Shown: piece after piece, positions 44,571 to 56,530 of the stretch | Layout of the letters: each line of letters opens with the position of its first letter | Numbering within the stretch: the first letter of the stretch is position 1 | Source: Lepeophtheirus salmonis | Taxonomy: Eukaryota > Arthropoda > Copepoda > Siphonostomatoida > Caligidae | DNA: 64,000 bases | Assembly (NCBI RefSeq): GCF_016086655.4 | Contig: NC_052135.2 | Span: 51,633,671-51,697,670 of the forward strand | Reading direction: 5' to 3' | Program-made: the position numbers and the translations under genes | The notes under the pieces: model-generated | Told to the model about the DNA's origin: nothing | The model's database searches: none | Seen by the model: only the letters and a program-made list of their open reading frames with translations

Positions 44571-46383
44571 AAACAAAGTTATTTACTCAGCCCCCTTGTA
44601 AATTCTGCCTTTTTGTTCAAATAAAGACTTTTATTTGTGTTTTTTTTATCTTCAAATAGGTATTTATTTATTCACACATGCACAATGCACACACACACAA
44701 AAATATTTTCATCAGTAGTAAATAATATAATATAAAAGAAAATTTGCGTTTAGAATAAAATGTAAATAAACATTATAGTTTAAAATTAATTTCCTCTTTT
44801 GGACTTATAAAATCTTAGAGATAAAAAATCAAAAAAACTTCAACAGAAAAGTTTCATTTTCATAAATTTAAGAATACGAAGATATTCATCCTCTTCGTGA
44901 TGGCTTTGTATTTCTTATATGAGTGCAACGGATAGCTGCTAATAAGGTGATCTGTACTTTTGTGGTTCTTCCATGCAAATATTGCACATTGTAGTAGTAT
45001 TTTTCCATTTGCTAAGATGGGCCAAACATGGGCCATTACCTGTGTAGGCTTAAACAAGTAAGTACATGTTTTGAAACGAAAGGTTGACACTCTTTTGTGC
45101 GATGTGTATGTTTCCATTCTTTGATCTTTCATGAATCTTTTGCACCAAACTTCGAAGAAGAAGTCTCCCACCACCTTGTTTTTGTAGCTGGGAGGTGCTC
45201 CAACGCACAAACGATTTTGATTTTAATACATAAATGTTATTAAATATTATTCTACAGTCTTTGCAGAGTAGTACGAATTTTATCATGCCTGTAAATATCT
45301 CAAATAGGACAGTAAACTTTTCTCCAGCATACATAACCCTCAAAGAGCCCATAATTACTTTGTTTATTTGGTAAATTCTGATAACAAAAGACTAACAATC
45401 ATAATTATTTTTTTATCTCCAGTGGCATTCAATGGTTTATTTGGTGATGCTCGTTATTTCAAAAGCATTTTGATTAAGATCGTCATCAATGAAGATTATC
45501 AACATACTCATATCGTATTCATTATTAGAAGAAGATATTTCATTGACAATAGGATGGAGAGGTGGAGATTTTTAAATTATTTTATAGATAGAAATATCAT
45601 GTGGTCAAATGAATTGGAACTTCTTATCTCCTTTTTGTAATATACATAAAGAGGGGATGTGTGTAAAGAAAAAACATAGTATAGCGATTAAAAAAAGGAA
45701 AAATGGGGGGTACGTTTGATCTTTCTTCTTCTATGTTTATAATTAAATAAGAAAAATTCTCGCCTATTTTCCGTGTAAATTTATTTAAAAAATCATAATA
45801 AAATAAATATATTTGAATATAAACTTAATTATGTTATTTTCCTTGGAATAATGCTATTTTAAATGTAAAAGTTTCTCCTCTTGATAACAGTACTTGATTT
45901 TTCCATCCAAAATCATTAAACAGGCATCTAATATTAACAAGTGTCTTAATTAAAGTGTACTATATTTCTTACTCTCCCGCCCTCACAGTGATACAAAAAA
46001 AAAAACAGTATTTCTACGGTCACATTGGCCATAATACTTCTTTGTTCTCAGTCTCATCCATACAATCATAAAGAACACTTATTTATAAGAATTGACCCAC
46101 ATATACCAAGATGAATCAATGTTATATAAAGAAGTAAGAACCTTAAAGGGGTTTAAGAAATAAGAAAAAAAACTGCAATGGAGTGCAATAGTTGCATAGC
46201 GTCAAAAAATTATGAAAAGTAAAAATATAAGATATATAACACCTTAATAAACTTTTTTTTTTTTTTTTGCACATTTATCAGTTAGATTCACAAATTGAGT
46301 TATAAAATAATTTTCTTGCACACTGTAAATAATTAAAATGAGTTAAATAAATTATATCGTCTTAAAGCTTATTCTCTATACCA
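44571..46383. other. No confirmed gene
   Basis: Minus frames 44860-45210 (116 codons) and 45050-45352 (100 codons) overlap, as does a plus frame at 45368-45640 (90 codons). None has a motif I recognise, a signal peptide or matched splice sites. One may be an exon or old transposon coding; undecided. Confidence 0.3.
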
Positions 46384-46600
46384 ATGGTTCTCAAATGGGG
46401 GTACACGTACCCCTTGGGTACTTGGAGGAACTCCAGGAGGTACTTAAGATTAGAAAAAATATTTTACATGTGATACCAGAGGGGGGGGGGGACACGTTGT
46501 TAGAATCAAATTCAATTTTAACCCAACTTTTCGGATGCAAAATGGTTTTTAGGCACTCTGGAAAAAAAGTTCGCCCAAAAATGACTTTTTGAGCCATGAA
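46384..46600 (+). mobile_element. hAT-like element end
   Basis: ATGGTTCTCAAATGGGGGTA followed by CACGTACCCCTTGGGTACTT resembles the (CAG)NGGTTCTCAA start typical of hAT transposons (family knowledge), followed by a G10 run. No transposase and no opposite end were seen. The small frames on both strands are shadows. Confidence 0.45.
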
Positions 46601-46735
46601 TGCGTAGTTTTTTAATAATTTTTTAAAGTAATAAGAAAAACTTTGCGAATTTTGTGATCATTAAAGCCTTTTTATGCTTAGAGCAATAGTATATTATATT
46701 CTAAGTTTAGAAAGTAAAGTTTTAAAGTCATAAAA

Positions 46736-46748
46736 AGGTCAAAGGTCA
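46736..46748 (+). promoter_or_regulatory. Perfect DR1 nuclear-receptor motif
   Basis: AGGTCA A AGGTCA, two consensus half-sites with one-base spacing, the pattern bound by RXR/USP, HNF4 and related receptors. No neighbouring gene was found, so a regulatory role is unproven; it may belong to the adjacent repeat. Confidence 0.3.
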
Positions 46749-46789
46749 CAAAAAGACAATATTTCAAGAAATAAACTCATTTTTGAATT

Positions 46790-47300
46790 TATCTTTAATA
46801 ATGGTCCAAATATGAGGCCTAAATAGTTTGCATACCTTAACCATGCACTCAGTCTCGAGCTTAATCGACTCCTTCTTGATGGAGGCATCTAGAGACTGGA
46901 CACTCCTGTGAGGAGTAGCACACACCTTCTCATCCATACGAGCCATGATAGAGTAGTTCAAGGGGTTTGTATCTGGAGAGGAGGGCGGCTAATGGGTTGA
47001 TATCCAAAAAAAAGGAAAGTTGTCTCTTATGAAGGCTTGGGTCTAAGCGGGGGTATGGCACAGACGTCCATCTAGAGTGAAAACAAAGTTGTCCCCGAAC
47101 TTTTATCTGGCCCAAGGTAGCACTTTCTTATCCGGAAGTCCAATGTTAACACCTGCATTGAGCAGCTCCTTCCTCTTCACAAAAATGGGAGAGTAGACTC
47201 CACAACGCCCAAGGCTATCGTTCCAGCTTGATTTTAGTTCTGAAGCTGAGACATTCTCTGGTTGTTCCTCTGTGATTTACCACAAATAATTTAAATATAA
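46790..47300 (-). mobile_element. Mariner-like transposase remnant, family 4 copy 2
   Basis: Minus-strand order: CGVYSPIFVKRKELLNAGVN, LPDKKVLPWAR, FGDNFVFTLDGRLCHT (second catalytic Asp kept in LDG), TQAFIRDNFPFF, PPSSPDTNPLNYSI (third acidic position Asn), RSVQSLDASIKKESIK and MVKVCKLFRPHI. Frames shift between blocks. Aligns with 16490-17190. Confidence 0.75.
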
Positions 47301-49149
47301 AATTAATCCTAAAAAAAATCCCTCAATGACCTTTTTTTATAAAACAAAATCAAATTATTTTTTTATAATTTCTCGATTTAGGGGAGACTACAGCCCCCCC
47401 CACCTTGGGACACATCTAGTATATACACATTTTTGTTAATATATACTGCTATACATGATTATACTTAAGTAGGTATGATTATGAATAGTCCTTAAACTTA
47501 CAATTATTGTACATTCTCTCTTTTCTATAAACGATAAATATTGACTACAAAAAAAGCTTTCAATATGTGCAACTGTGTACTTCAAAAATTTCGAATTTAC
47601 TTGTATGGTGGTCTGATATCCAAGCCACGAGGATAGGAGAAGGGAGAGAACTCTGACCCTCAAGGTATAGGTATTGTACGAAATACCAATTTACTGAAAG
47701 AAAAAAAACTGGCAGGAGGCTTGCGCAGAAGTCTAAAATGTGTTTTGGGGATCCCAATAGAAATTTTGGATTTTCATTACTTAAATGGCAGAAATTAATT
47801 TGACGGCATTAATATTTAAGGTAGACAAATTCTTAATCTTTCAATGATTTTTTTTTAATGCGTTGTTCGGTTAATCGACAATTCACCGGAAAATAAATAA
47901 TCTCAAGATAGCCTTTAAAATTACAAATAGAGTATAATGGACGTTAAAACAAGTATTTACCTAGTATTTTGTAAAGTTTTTAACCAATTTCCTTATAGAA
48001 AGTACATAAATTTTAACCCGGCAATAGTACGTTCAATCTTTATTACTGTGCAATATGAAAGTAATTTGTTTCAATTTTCAACCTCTCTTTTTTTTTCTCT
48101 CTCTCTCTCTGAATAATTATCATTTATTCTCTGGAGAGTGTGTTAAAATATTCATATACTCGAATTTCATATTATAAAATTCAATGGCAGTTATCTAAAA
48201 TTATCGTCTTTTACACAATACTGTATTTTATTATTCCTGAAAATTTTATTCAATTATCTTGATGTGAAAGTTGTATTTTTTTATTTTTTAGAACATCATA
48301 TTTTATTAGATCATCAGATTAGATCATTTGTGTTTATATTTATACATTAGAAATTTGAAAACGAACTAAAAGATTATTGTTCAAATTTATATAACAAACG
48401 TATCAAGATAAAAATAACTAAATAAATAATACTAAACAAAATCTATTTGTAGAAAAACACATTTAAATATATAGGAAATTAAAATTACAAAATAATAAAC
48501 TCATAAGTCTATTGTATATTATATGTACCTCCCTCCATAAGCCCCAGAAAAAGACACTAAAAGTACTCAATTATCCAAAAACTTCTTGGTGAAGCAAATT
48601 TTGAATAACTCACAACCATTATTAATTAATAATTATATAGTTTGGAAAAATTGGCTAACTAATAAGTCATTTTGGGTCTTTTTCCTGTTTCCTTTTGGAG
48701 GAGATGTTTTGAGATAAAATAATTCTAACGACGTAATAATGTTGACTCTTAGCAGGAATATCGGCACACCCTTCTCGCCCCTTGGTTATAGAATACCAAC
48801 GCCGATAATGATGGAATAGAACCACAGTTCTACCTATGAGCTCAATAACTGATTATAAGTCATAATAACATTACCTTGTTCACATTAAATTACCCTATGA
48901 ATTTTGATGTCAACTATCAATTCCCTCGTCTGATTCGATACGTCATGGCTACTTCATAACTTATTATTATTGAAAAATAAACAAAGTAATAAGTTCTACT
49001 ATACTTTTGCTCCGTTTCCAAAAGGACAGAAGTACAATTTCTTTTTGATCCCTCGTCCTATATATTGTCCATCTTATTATTTCTATGAATAAATTTTGGC
49101 TATGAAATAGAAATACAAATGTATAGCTATGCTTTAACAAAAAGGTTAC
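47301..49149. other. No gene; CT microsatellite
   Basis: A (CT)n run at about 48094-48110. Frames at 47436, 47560 and 48967 (minus) lack motifs. Nothing supported. Confidence 0.45.
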
Positions 49150-49802
49150 TACCGGGGGGTCCATTGAAATCTGAACACAGGTAAGTTAAACTATTAATTA
49201 AAGTTTATAGATTAAAATAAATTCATATTTCGATATATTAAAGCATAAATAATTACAAACAAAACAAACTTGAGCTCTCTACCTCACGTACAAGTCGAGA
49301 AAATGACACTTGAACGGGCGTTCATACCAAATTGTCGAAAGAATATCTAAAAAGTGGGCGGAATGAGCCTTGTGAGGTCGGAGAGCCCACTTTTGACACA
49401 CGGAATGAAATAAGTCCATCTCTTCCATTGCAAGACTCTTTTAAATGAGTCTTTTGAGTTCTTTCCAACTTGTTTTAGACACTTTTGACCCCCCTGATGC
49501 CAACCTCCTTGACTGCACCTTTGGGGTGCATGTCTTGGGGAAGTTCTGCAGTGTGTGAATCCAAACACCGAGGCCCTCGAAGTTACTATCAGCCAGCTCT
49601 CTGGGACGCCATGACAGAGGACTACATCTGCAACGGATGCCAAACCTTCTGTTGCTGCCAGGAAGCCGTCATTGCCACTAAGGGCGGCTACATTAATAAT
49701 TAAGAGAGCTCAGAGACTCATCTATTTATAGTATTAATTTTGTTGAAATTCTTGTTGAAGTTTAAAATTCGAAATGTTCAGATTTTAATGGACCACTCGG
49801 TA
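49150..49802 (+). mobile_element. Mariner-like element, family 1 copy C (both ends, shortest)
   Basis: The left end TACCGGGGGGTCCATTGAAA and right end TTAATGGACCACTCGGTA bound 653 bp. The C-terminus survives at 49600-49703: DAMTEDYICNGCQTF then EAVIATKGGYINN and a stop. The middle is deleted relative to copies B and E. The 98-codon minus frame is a shadow. Confidence 0.82.
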
Positions 49803-51334
49803 TATATATATGTGTAAGTTGCAATTGTACAAGTTATAACTTTTATGATTAAATCGTATAAGTTGCAACATAGAAAGGAGATGAATATTTTTAAATGAAT
49901 AATGTAGAACACTTTTGATGAGGATAGTGGAATAATTGAATATTACATGGATAGTCCATAATCAATTATTATTTAATAATAGGGTTTTTAATTACAAAAT
50001 TATAAATAAATAAGTATTTTATTGCACACTATATAGTACAAATATCCACAGTTATATTACCCTTACTTAAATGTATCATAAACGAATAATTATATTCATG
50101 AACTAAAATGATAAACTGATATCATCAATTAATAGTTGCTAATTTTAATGATTGATGTAGTTATTAAATCGTAAATAATGAGATGTAGAAATGGTCACTT
50201 GTACAATCTGTTTGTATCCAGCATACTATCAATGGTATGATCCGTCCATCTTATTTAAGAAACTATTAATATATTTTTTGGAATTATACTTTTATTACAT
50301 AAAAATTTCAATAGCAAGGTTTCGTGTATTTAGAAAGTTGTTAAATTGTTCCGTTTTTATAGAAGCACGTAGAATAAATATATTGTTTAATTCTTTTATA
50401 TTGCATTTATTCTACAAATAGTTTAATAGATCAAATATATTTTATACTTATCTTTTAATTGAATCATAATAGTTGTTTTAATTCAACCTTAATATTTTTT
50501 GCATTACTAATACTAATCAAAGAACTATGAGCAAAAATATATTTTCAAAAATGTAATCATATGTATTATATGTATGTCAGTAATAATTATATAGAAATAT
50601 ATTTTGTGGAACTTTTAGCTAGATATGTACAAAACATTTTGAGTTCCAATTCAAAAAGAGTTACTTCATTAAATTTCTATTACAATTAATCTATTTTTAC
50701 TACTCAAAAAAACTCTACATAGGGTTACCTTGCTTACACAAAAGAATACAATTTAAATTGTTTTTGGCTATTTGTCTGCTTCTTTGCTCTTAATCAGTAT
50801 TCTGATTGTTAATTGGTTGGATTAGAAGTAGCAACTTTTAATATGAGAATATTTTACGACAATTATTGAAAAACAAATCCCTAATTGGGAAGAATTGGCC
50901 AACTACCATTAATTAACTTCGTACCTTTTTCCACCAAAATTGTTTTAAGAGGAAAGGTTGCATTATATAATAAAAGTAAGGATGTCTGTAAACATAGCTT
51001 TACGTACTAAACTCAGAATTCTGAACAACTTTTATTGCATGTATAAAGTCTGTATCGGTCTCCCCTTTTGAAATATATGCATTTTTATCATTGTTTTTCT
51101 ATGTGGGTAGTACATCACACACAGATATAAATCATTGTAATACTGTGTAGGATATATTATAGCTAAAGACAAAGAATAAGCCTTAAATTACAATGTTTTA
51201 AATTGTTGAAACAGAAGGTTATACTTTGTTTGATTTCTTAAATTTGAATTTCCTTATATAATATTTAATCAAATGCATTATAAGATTGCATGAAAATGCT
51301 TCAAAATAAAGTAAATAAAAATTCTTGAACAGTT
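49803..51334. other. AT-rich stretch, no gene seen
   Basis: The 76-codon frame at 50191-50421 is AT-driven and has no motif. Confidence 0.45.
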
Positions 51335-51525
51335 ATAATTGTAAGTCCTTGTTGGACTCCGAGTAGAACTGAAGATTGACATTGAAGTCATTCTTGCCAA
51401 CTTCTTTGTTTATTTTCTTCCCTCGTCACTGCTGATTGTAGCTAATATAATGAAACGTCAGTACCGCTAAGTTATCTCATCTAATACAATCTTCGAATTG
51501 TGAGGGTTACCAAGTTGATTTTTCG
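51335..51525 (-). repeat. CTGACAATTTGA repeat family, inverted copy
   Basis: Reversed it reads GGTAACCCTCACAATTCGAA, TGACGAGGGAAGAAAATAAA, AATGTCAATCTTCAGTTCTA, CTCGGAGTCCAACAAGGAC. These blocks are in the same order as in 35187-35420. Confidence 0.55.
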
Positions 51526-52365
51526 TTTCTTTTTTTTAATACGCCCAAATAACACAAGATTTTCATCACTACCTATAAACTATTCCCTTTTCAATTGTCT
51601 GAAAAGTTTCCCACTCAACGTGATGATGGCAGCATTCGTAAATAAAAGCTTTTTAAATGTATCTAGCATCTATTGACAGTTACTCATCAAAGTTTTAGAC
51701 GCGCCATTTTAACGTAGAAGTATTTTGAGTTCGTTCATGTGTGTGTTTATGTTAAAGAAATATCTCGGGTTTTTTTGGGTTTTTTTTATGGTTTTTATTT
51801 CTACTAACTCTGCACAATTCTCCCAGTAAAGTTACAGATGGGACAGGTTACACAGATGAAAACAATACTAGAAGAAGTGTCCAAAGTTATAAGAATAATG
51901 GTAACTAAGTTTGTCCAAGAAATTATTTAGCCTTCAAGAAGATATAAACAGAAGAAAGTAGCGGATTAATGTCAACAAAGGATCGTATTGAACTCCAACC
52001 AACTAGATTATGGATCTCATTTCATTATAATTTATTATTTAAAAGTACTTTCTAATAGCAATATTTCAGTTTATTTCATAAATAGAAATTTTAAATACTT
52101 TACTTCAGTTAAGTATTTAATATTTAAAGAATAAATCATGTTCTCTTTAAACTTTAAATGTATTCTTGAATATTAAGTCTTTTAGTCAATTCTTAAATAA
52201 ACATAGTAAAACGAAATATTTGCAACTATTTTAAAGAAACAAACAATTTGATGTCATTTGTCATAAATAAAAAAAACACCACTTTAAGTGGGCACAATAA
52301 GTTGATGAGAAGTATAAGCGGCCTATTAACAAGGAAGGATCTGGAAATAACATATCAACAAATAG
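51526..52365. other. No gene seen
   Basis: AT-rich; no coding signal or recognisable repeat. Confidence 0.45.
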
Positions 52366-53166
52366 GAATGAAAAAATTTGTCTACATGAGAAGTCCATCT
52401 TTTATTTTTGCTTAAAAATTGTCGATTCGAAATTTGCGACGATAATTGAAAAAACTGTTTTTTAGTCATTTTGCCTCAAACGCATTTATTGGCATCGTAA
52501 ATAAGAACACAAGCCTACCAAAAGGAAAGTTCGTACAACAAAACTAAAAAAGTTAAGGAAAATAATGTCATACAAAAAATAAGCCTTGATTACTGGTTCA
52601 TTTTTGCAAATATTGCAAGCGTCATTTAATAAAATGTTATTGAAATTAAAAATAATATATTACATTGTTAGGATTTTTTGTCCGAAATGCATTGTTTTAT
52701 GGCAAATTTTTTAAAAAATTGAATATTTACATTTGATGATACAAAAAAAAAACACATATTCAGAAAATGACAAATACATATACCTGTTAATCATACCTAT
52801 TTTTGTGTCAAATTTATATGCAAACGAATTTTTAGACACATTTGTACAAACTTTAATTTATCAACGAACCCAATATTCAATTGGAAAGTCATTTTTTTGC
52901 ACCTGAAAAAAATGAAATTGTAGTTTTTTCAGCGATGTCTTCAATTTTTGTATAACTTTTTTCATTTAAAATAAATTTAGAGAACGTTCATAATCAAATG
53001 GTTGTTTTTTGAGACGCTAGTGACTTTTGAATTTATAAATCAACCCCTTATCTAGTTTTCTTGAGCTCCAAATTTTTTTATGTGTTTTGGTTAGAGAAAA
53101 AAATCTGCACCCCGTCTTAGCCTGACCAGATGCAAAAGAGGCACCTATACAAATTTTTCAACCTCT
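52366..53166 (+). repeat. Unclassified ~800-bp repeat, copy 2
   Basis: Partner of 3838-4640 in the same orientation. The best conserved part is near 52805-52890 (GTCAAATTTATATGCAAACG, then ATTTATCAACGAACCCAATA) and the last 120 bp. No open frame is shared. Confidence 0.7.
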
Positions 53167-53824
53167 TGGGTCCAGAAGGGTTGACACCCATAAATGGCAT
53201 ATATACATTTTATAAAATTCTGGAACATTGAAGTAAGCTCCCATCCTTCCTTAATTTACATCTATTTACCCTGTCCTTATCAACTGTCTGGGTCTAAGGA
53301 TCATATATATTGTTTTAAATCAAATGTACCAATGTACACGTTCTGAAGTTTTTAAGGCATGTGTTGATAACTTTCCGAATATTTTATTTAAATCAATATT
53401 TGTTAGCGCTTCAATCATGAGTTTTTTTTGGATATCAATAATGTAAAATGAGCCTTTGTATGACTTTACACATATTATACATCGGTATTCTCTTTTTTCA
53501 GGCTGTAACCCAAATTCTTGTTTTGTTTTTTGACAATATGCATTAGTATGAACTATACGGTTACACATCAAAAAGTTAAATCAAATAATGTAGTTAATTT
53601 ATTAATGTACTCAAATAAAGATATATTAGTCCTTCATATCCATCAACCGAATTCAAATCGGTCTCTTCTCTATTATGTGATCGGTGATTGAAAGATGAGT
53701 CATACCTTAAAGAACTTAAATTATAGTAAAGAATTTCAATTCAAAAATTGGTAAAACCTTAAGTATATTACATTGGCATATTTATATATTAAAACCAAAT
53801 GAAATCATGAATAAAATCATTATC
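53167..53824. other. No gene seen
   Basis: The 83-codon minus frame at 53320-53571 contains CIICVKSYKGSFYIIDIQKK but no domain I recognise. Confidence 0.35.
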
Positions 53825-54245
53825 AAGACCACCGTCTACGCCGTCAGCAAGTCCGAAACGTTGGAGAGGATGAAGGGCTCCGTCAAAAAAATAATCCATT
53901 GGATTATATCCGGACTGCTTGGGGGTGTGGGAATATGTTCTTCTCAATGAAATCATAGCAGTGCTCACTCAGCCACTTCAGCAACCTGTCAGATGCATGA
54001 CAAGCGGGTGAGTCTTGTTGCATCATATTTTGCACAACCCAGATTCGTCACATTTTACACCTCCCGATTCAAAATCTTCATAATGTTGTGGACAAAAACA
54101 TTGTCACCGAGCAGGTCCATTCCTACTCTGTAAATGCGTATCCTCTTTATTTCTGGAGCTTTATTATGCCCTAAATAACACTAAATTTTTTTTGATAACA
54201 TTCTGCCGGCAAAAAAAGTGATGCCATCAGGAAGACATAACAAAA
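53825..54245 (-). mobile_element. Composite mariner relic (family 1 piece plus family 3 piece)
   Basis: 53825-53890 (ACCACCGTCTACGCCGTCAG, AAACGTTGGAGAGGATGAAG) matches the interior of family 1 (compare about 26250-26300). From 53890 the minus strand instead follows family 3: SEHCYDFIEKNIF, compare SEDCYDFIRKEIC at 6325-6606. 54154-54245 also matches 56436-56530. Confidence 0.55.
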
Positions 54246-55179
54246 TTGCCGGCGCACGTAATCGCAGATTTAACGCCCTGTAGATGTTGTAACCTGAGTT
54301 TGTAAACATTTTAATTTGTTGGAAATAGAATTTGCAATTTACATTTGTATATTGTACATATTGATTTACATAGATTGTAGATTTTTGTGAGCTATACATC
54401 ACTGAGCTGCCTCCAAGCAATATTTTGTGAATTAGGTATATACTCGAAGGTAGAAAACAATCAGGAGAATGTGTTATATAAATCGAAATAAATTATGTAA
54501 TATTTTTATTTTTTTTGTATGATGAGAGAAATAGCTAGGTTGCAAATACAATGCAGTATACACAAGACACGTAACCTATCTATTTTCTCCTTCTCTTTGA
54601 CACGAAAAAGAGTAAATACATCCTTTAGAGGAAGGATTGTTTGATATTCTCGTTGGAGAAGTGTTGAAAAGAGGCAACATCTACAAATTCTCCCTGAGTT
54701 TAAAAAAAAATATGATAACACTTCATATATGAGTGAAGTTAAGAGTAACAAGGTGCTCAATTTTCCTGGACCAGCATGTATTAAGGAATTAAAATAGATC
54801 CACACATATCCTGAGTTACACATCATAGTACAATGCTGAATATATCACTCTTGGTCCTCACTTGTGAAGATTACATTACTCTGAGTGAAGATGGTAAGTA
54901 GGATATTTATTAATAAAACAAAACTGTTGTACATTACTAATGTTGTTTAAAGTAAAAAGGTCTATTGAGTTGAATTTAAGCAGGGTCGTAGGAACTAAAG
55001 ATTATTTGAGTCGGACAAAATGGGGAGATTGACGTCCGTAGAAAAATTTGGAGTAATTTCCTCTTTTTTTTCGTCATCATTATTTATTATGAGATCCACC
55101 TCTCTTGATAACCTCGGTCAGATAGCGACGGAAGATTAGGCAGGCCCACATTGCCATTGTACTAGTTCTGTTTTTGGAT
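54246..55179. other. No confirmed gene
   Basis: The 106-codon minus frame at 54506-54826 has hydrophobic stretches (LSTLLLLTSLIYEVLSYFF) but no family motif. It could be chance in AT-rich DNA. Confidence 0.3.
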
Positions 55180-55500
55180 ATCTAATTTACATTCCCTGGA
55201 TAGATGAAGTAGCCAAAAGAAGAAATTACACCTTTCAACAAGACAGTGCACCACCTTACAAGGCCAAAAGTGCAGGATGTCTAAGCCACAAATTGTCTTC
55301 ACTTTTGGAGCCCGAATTTTTGGCCTGCAAGCTGCAAACATCTCTTGAAGAGGGTGGAGCATGAAGCCTGTGCTAAGTATCATTCGTCAGTGTAGGGCCT
55401 GAAGAAGCAGGATACACGAGTTCGTCCTAGCATGCCAAAGCTTCCAGAACCTCTCTGGCCAAGGTTATCAAGAGGGACGGATCTTATTACGAATAATTTA
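55180..55500 (+). mobile_element. Tc1/mariner transposase fragment
   Basis: PWIDEVAKRRNYTFQQDSAP and PYKAKSAGCLSHKLSS carry the second catalytic Asp block (compare P.V.QQDSAP.HTA...Q.WL). Remains of HEACAKYHSSV.GLKK then follow a shifted frame. The end reads like ..RDGSYYE. Confidence 0.65.
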
Positions 55501-55715
55501 TTGTCATTAAGTGTAGCTTTCAAATAATAACAAAAATATGGTTATTTCCCATCTAGTTCGTTCCATATAAGCCTTTAAAGATTTTCCCAGTTTATGTAGA
55601 CGACCCTGTAGCATCGAGTGTGTATACCGAATGCGCTGTATATAGTGTTCCTTAATGTAAATCATATAAATATTTTTTATAAAATAAATAATAATGTAGT
55701 CGTATTAATAAAATT

Positions 55716-56285
55716 GGCACCTTACTTGAACGTGATCTACAAATTTCCATTCGTGCGCTTCAATCAGTTGGGCGTCTCAATGACCCCCATCTACCCCATC
55801 AGCAAGCCCAAAATGTTGTAGAGGAAGAAGGAATCTGTCAAGGAGGCCAAACTACACCTGGAAGAGTTAAATAAAACAGCCCAGACCAATCCCCTCAAGT
55901 CCATGAAGGCCCATGCAAGATATATCAGGATTTCACACGAGACTGTCTGTTGAACTTTCAAAAAAGTCAGTGGAAAGAGCCTTCTGAGGGTGGAGAGGCT
56001 ACTTGTAATACTTTTAGCCACCTCCCTACAGCAGTCATGCCAACTGCTGTAGGCATGTAGTGCTAATCGTGCAAACACCGAGGCCCTCATAACCACTGTC
56101 AGCCAGCACTGGGACGCCACGACAGAAGATTATATCCACAATGGGTGCCAGGCCTTCCACCACCGCCTGAATCCCATCATTGTCGCCACAAACGGCCACA
56201 TTAATGATTAAGAGACCTCAGACATGAATCATATCTTGCTGAAGTTTCAAATTCAAAGTGTTCAGATTGAAATGGACACTCCGTA
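55716..56285 (+). mobile_element. Mariner-like element, family 1 copy D (left-truncated)
   Basis: It begins inside the element (TTGAACGTGATCTACAAATT; compare 26190 onward), so the left terminal repeat is lost. The right end AGATTGAAATGGACACTCCGTA is present. The interior keeps DDPHLPHQQAQ-like and CNNGCQAFHHR-like traces with stops. A short inverted motif CTACAGCAGTCATGCC / CTGCTGTAGGCATG lies at about 56020-56060. Confidence 0.75.
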
Positions 56286-56435
56286 TGTTTTTGTTGGAAG
56301 GACATGTTTTTGGGATAGGTGGGATCACAGATAGGGTTAATAATATCATGTGCGTAAAAAGTAGGGCATTCCTAAGCATGAACCGATTGATTTATTTTTT
56401 TTTTGTTATGGAAGGGGAGGGTAGGTATTTTTTAT

Positions 56436-56530
56436 TTCTGGAGCAGCATGATGCACAAAACAACACAGAATTTTTTTTGATATAACAAAGTTGATGTTGG
56501 CAAAAAAATAACGCCACCAGACACACATAA
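56436..56530 (+). repeat. Short transposon-derived repeat
   Basis: Matches 54154-54245: TTTCTGGAGC, AACAC..AATTTTTTTTGAT, GGCAAAAAAATAACGCCACC against GGCAAAAAAAGTGATGCCAT, CATAACAA. Probably part of a mariner catalytic-domain relic. Confidence 0.5.

Noticed and set aside
54506..54826. 106-codon minus frame as a membrane protein
   Set aside because: Hydrophobic segments are common in translated AT-rich DNA; no family features seen.
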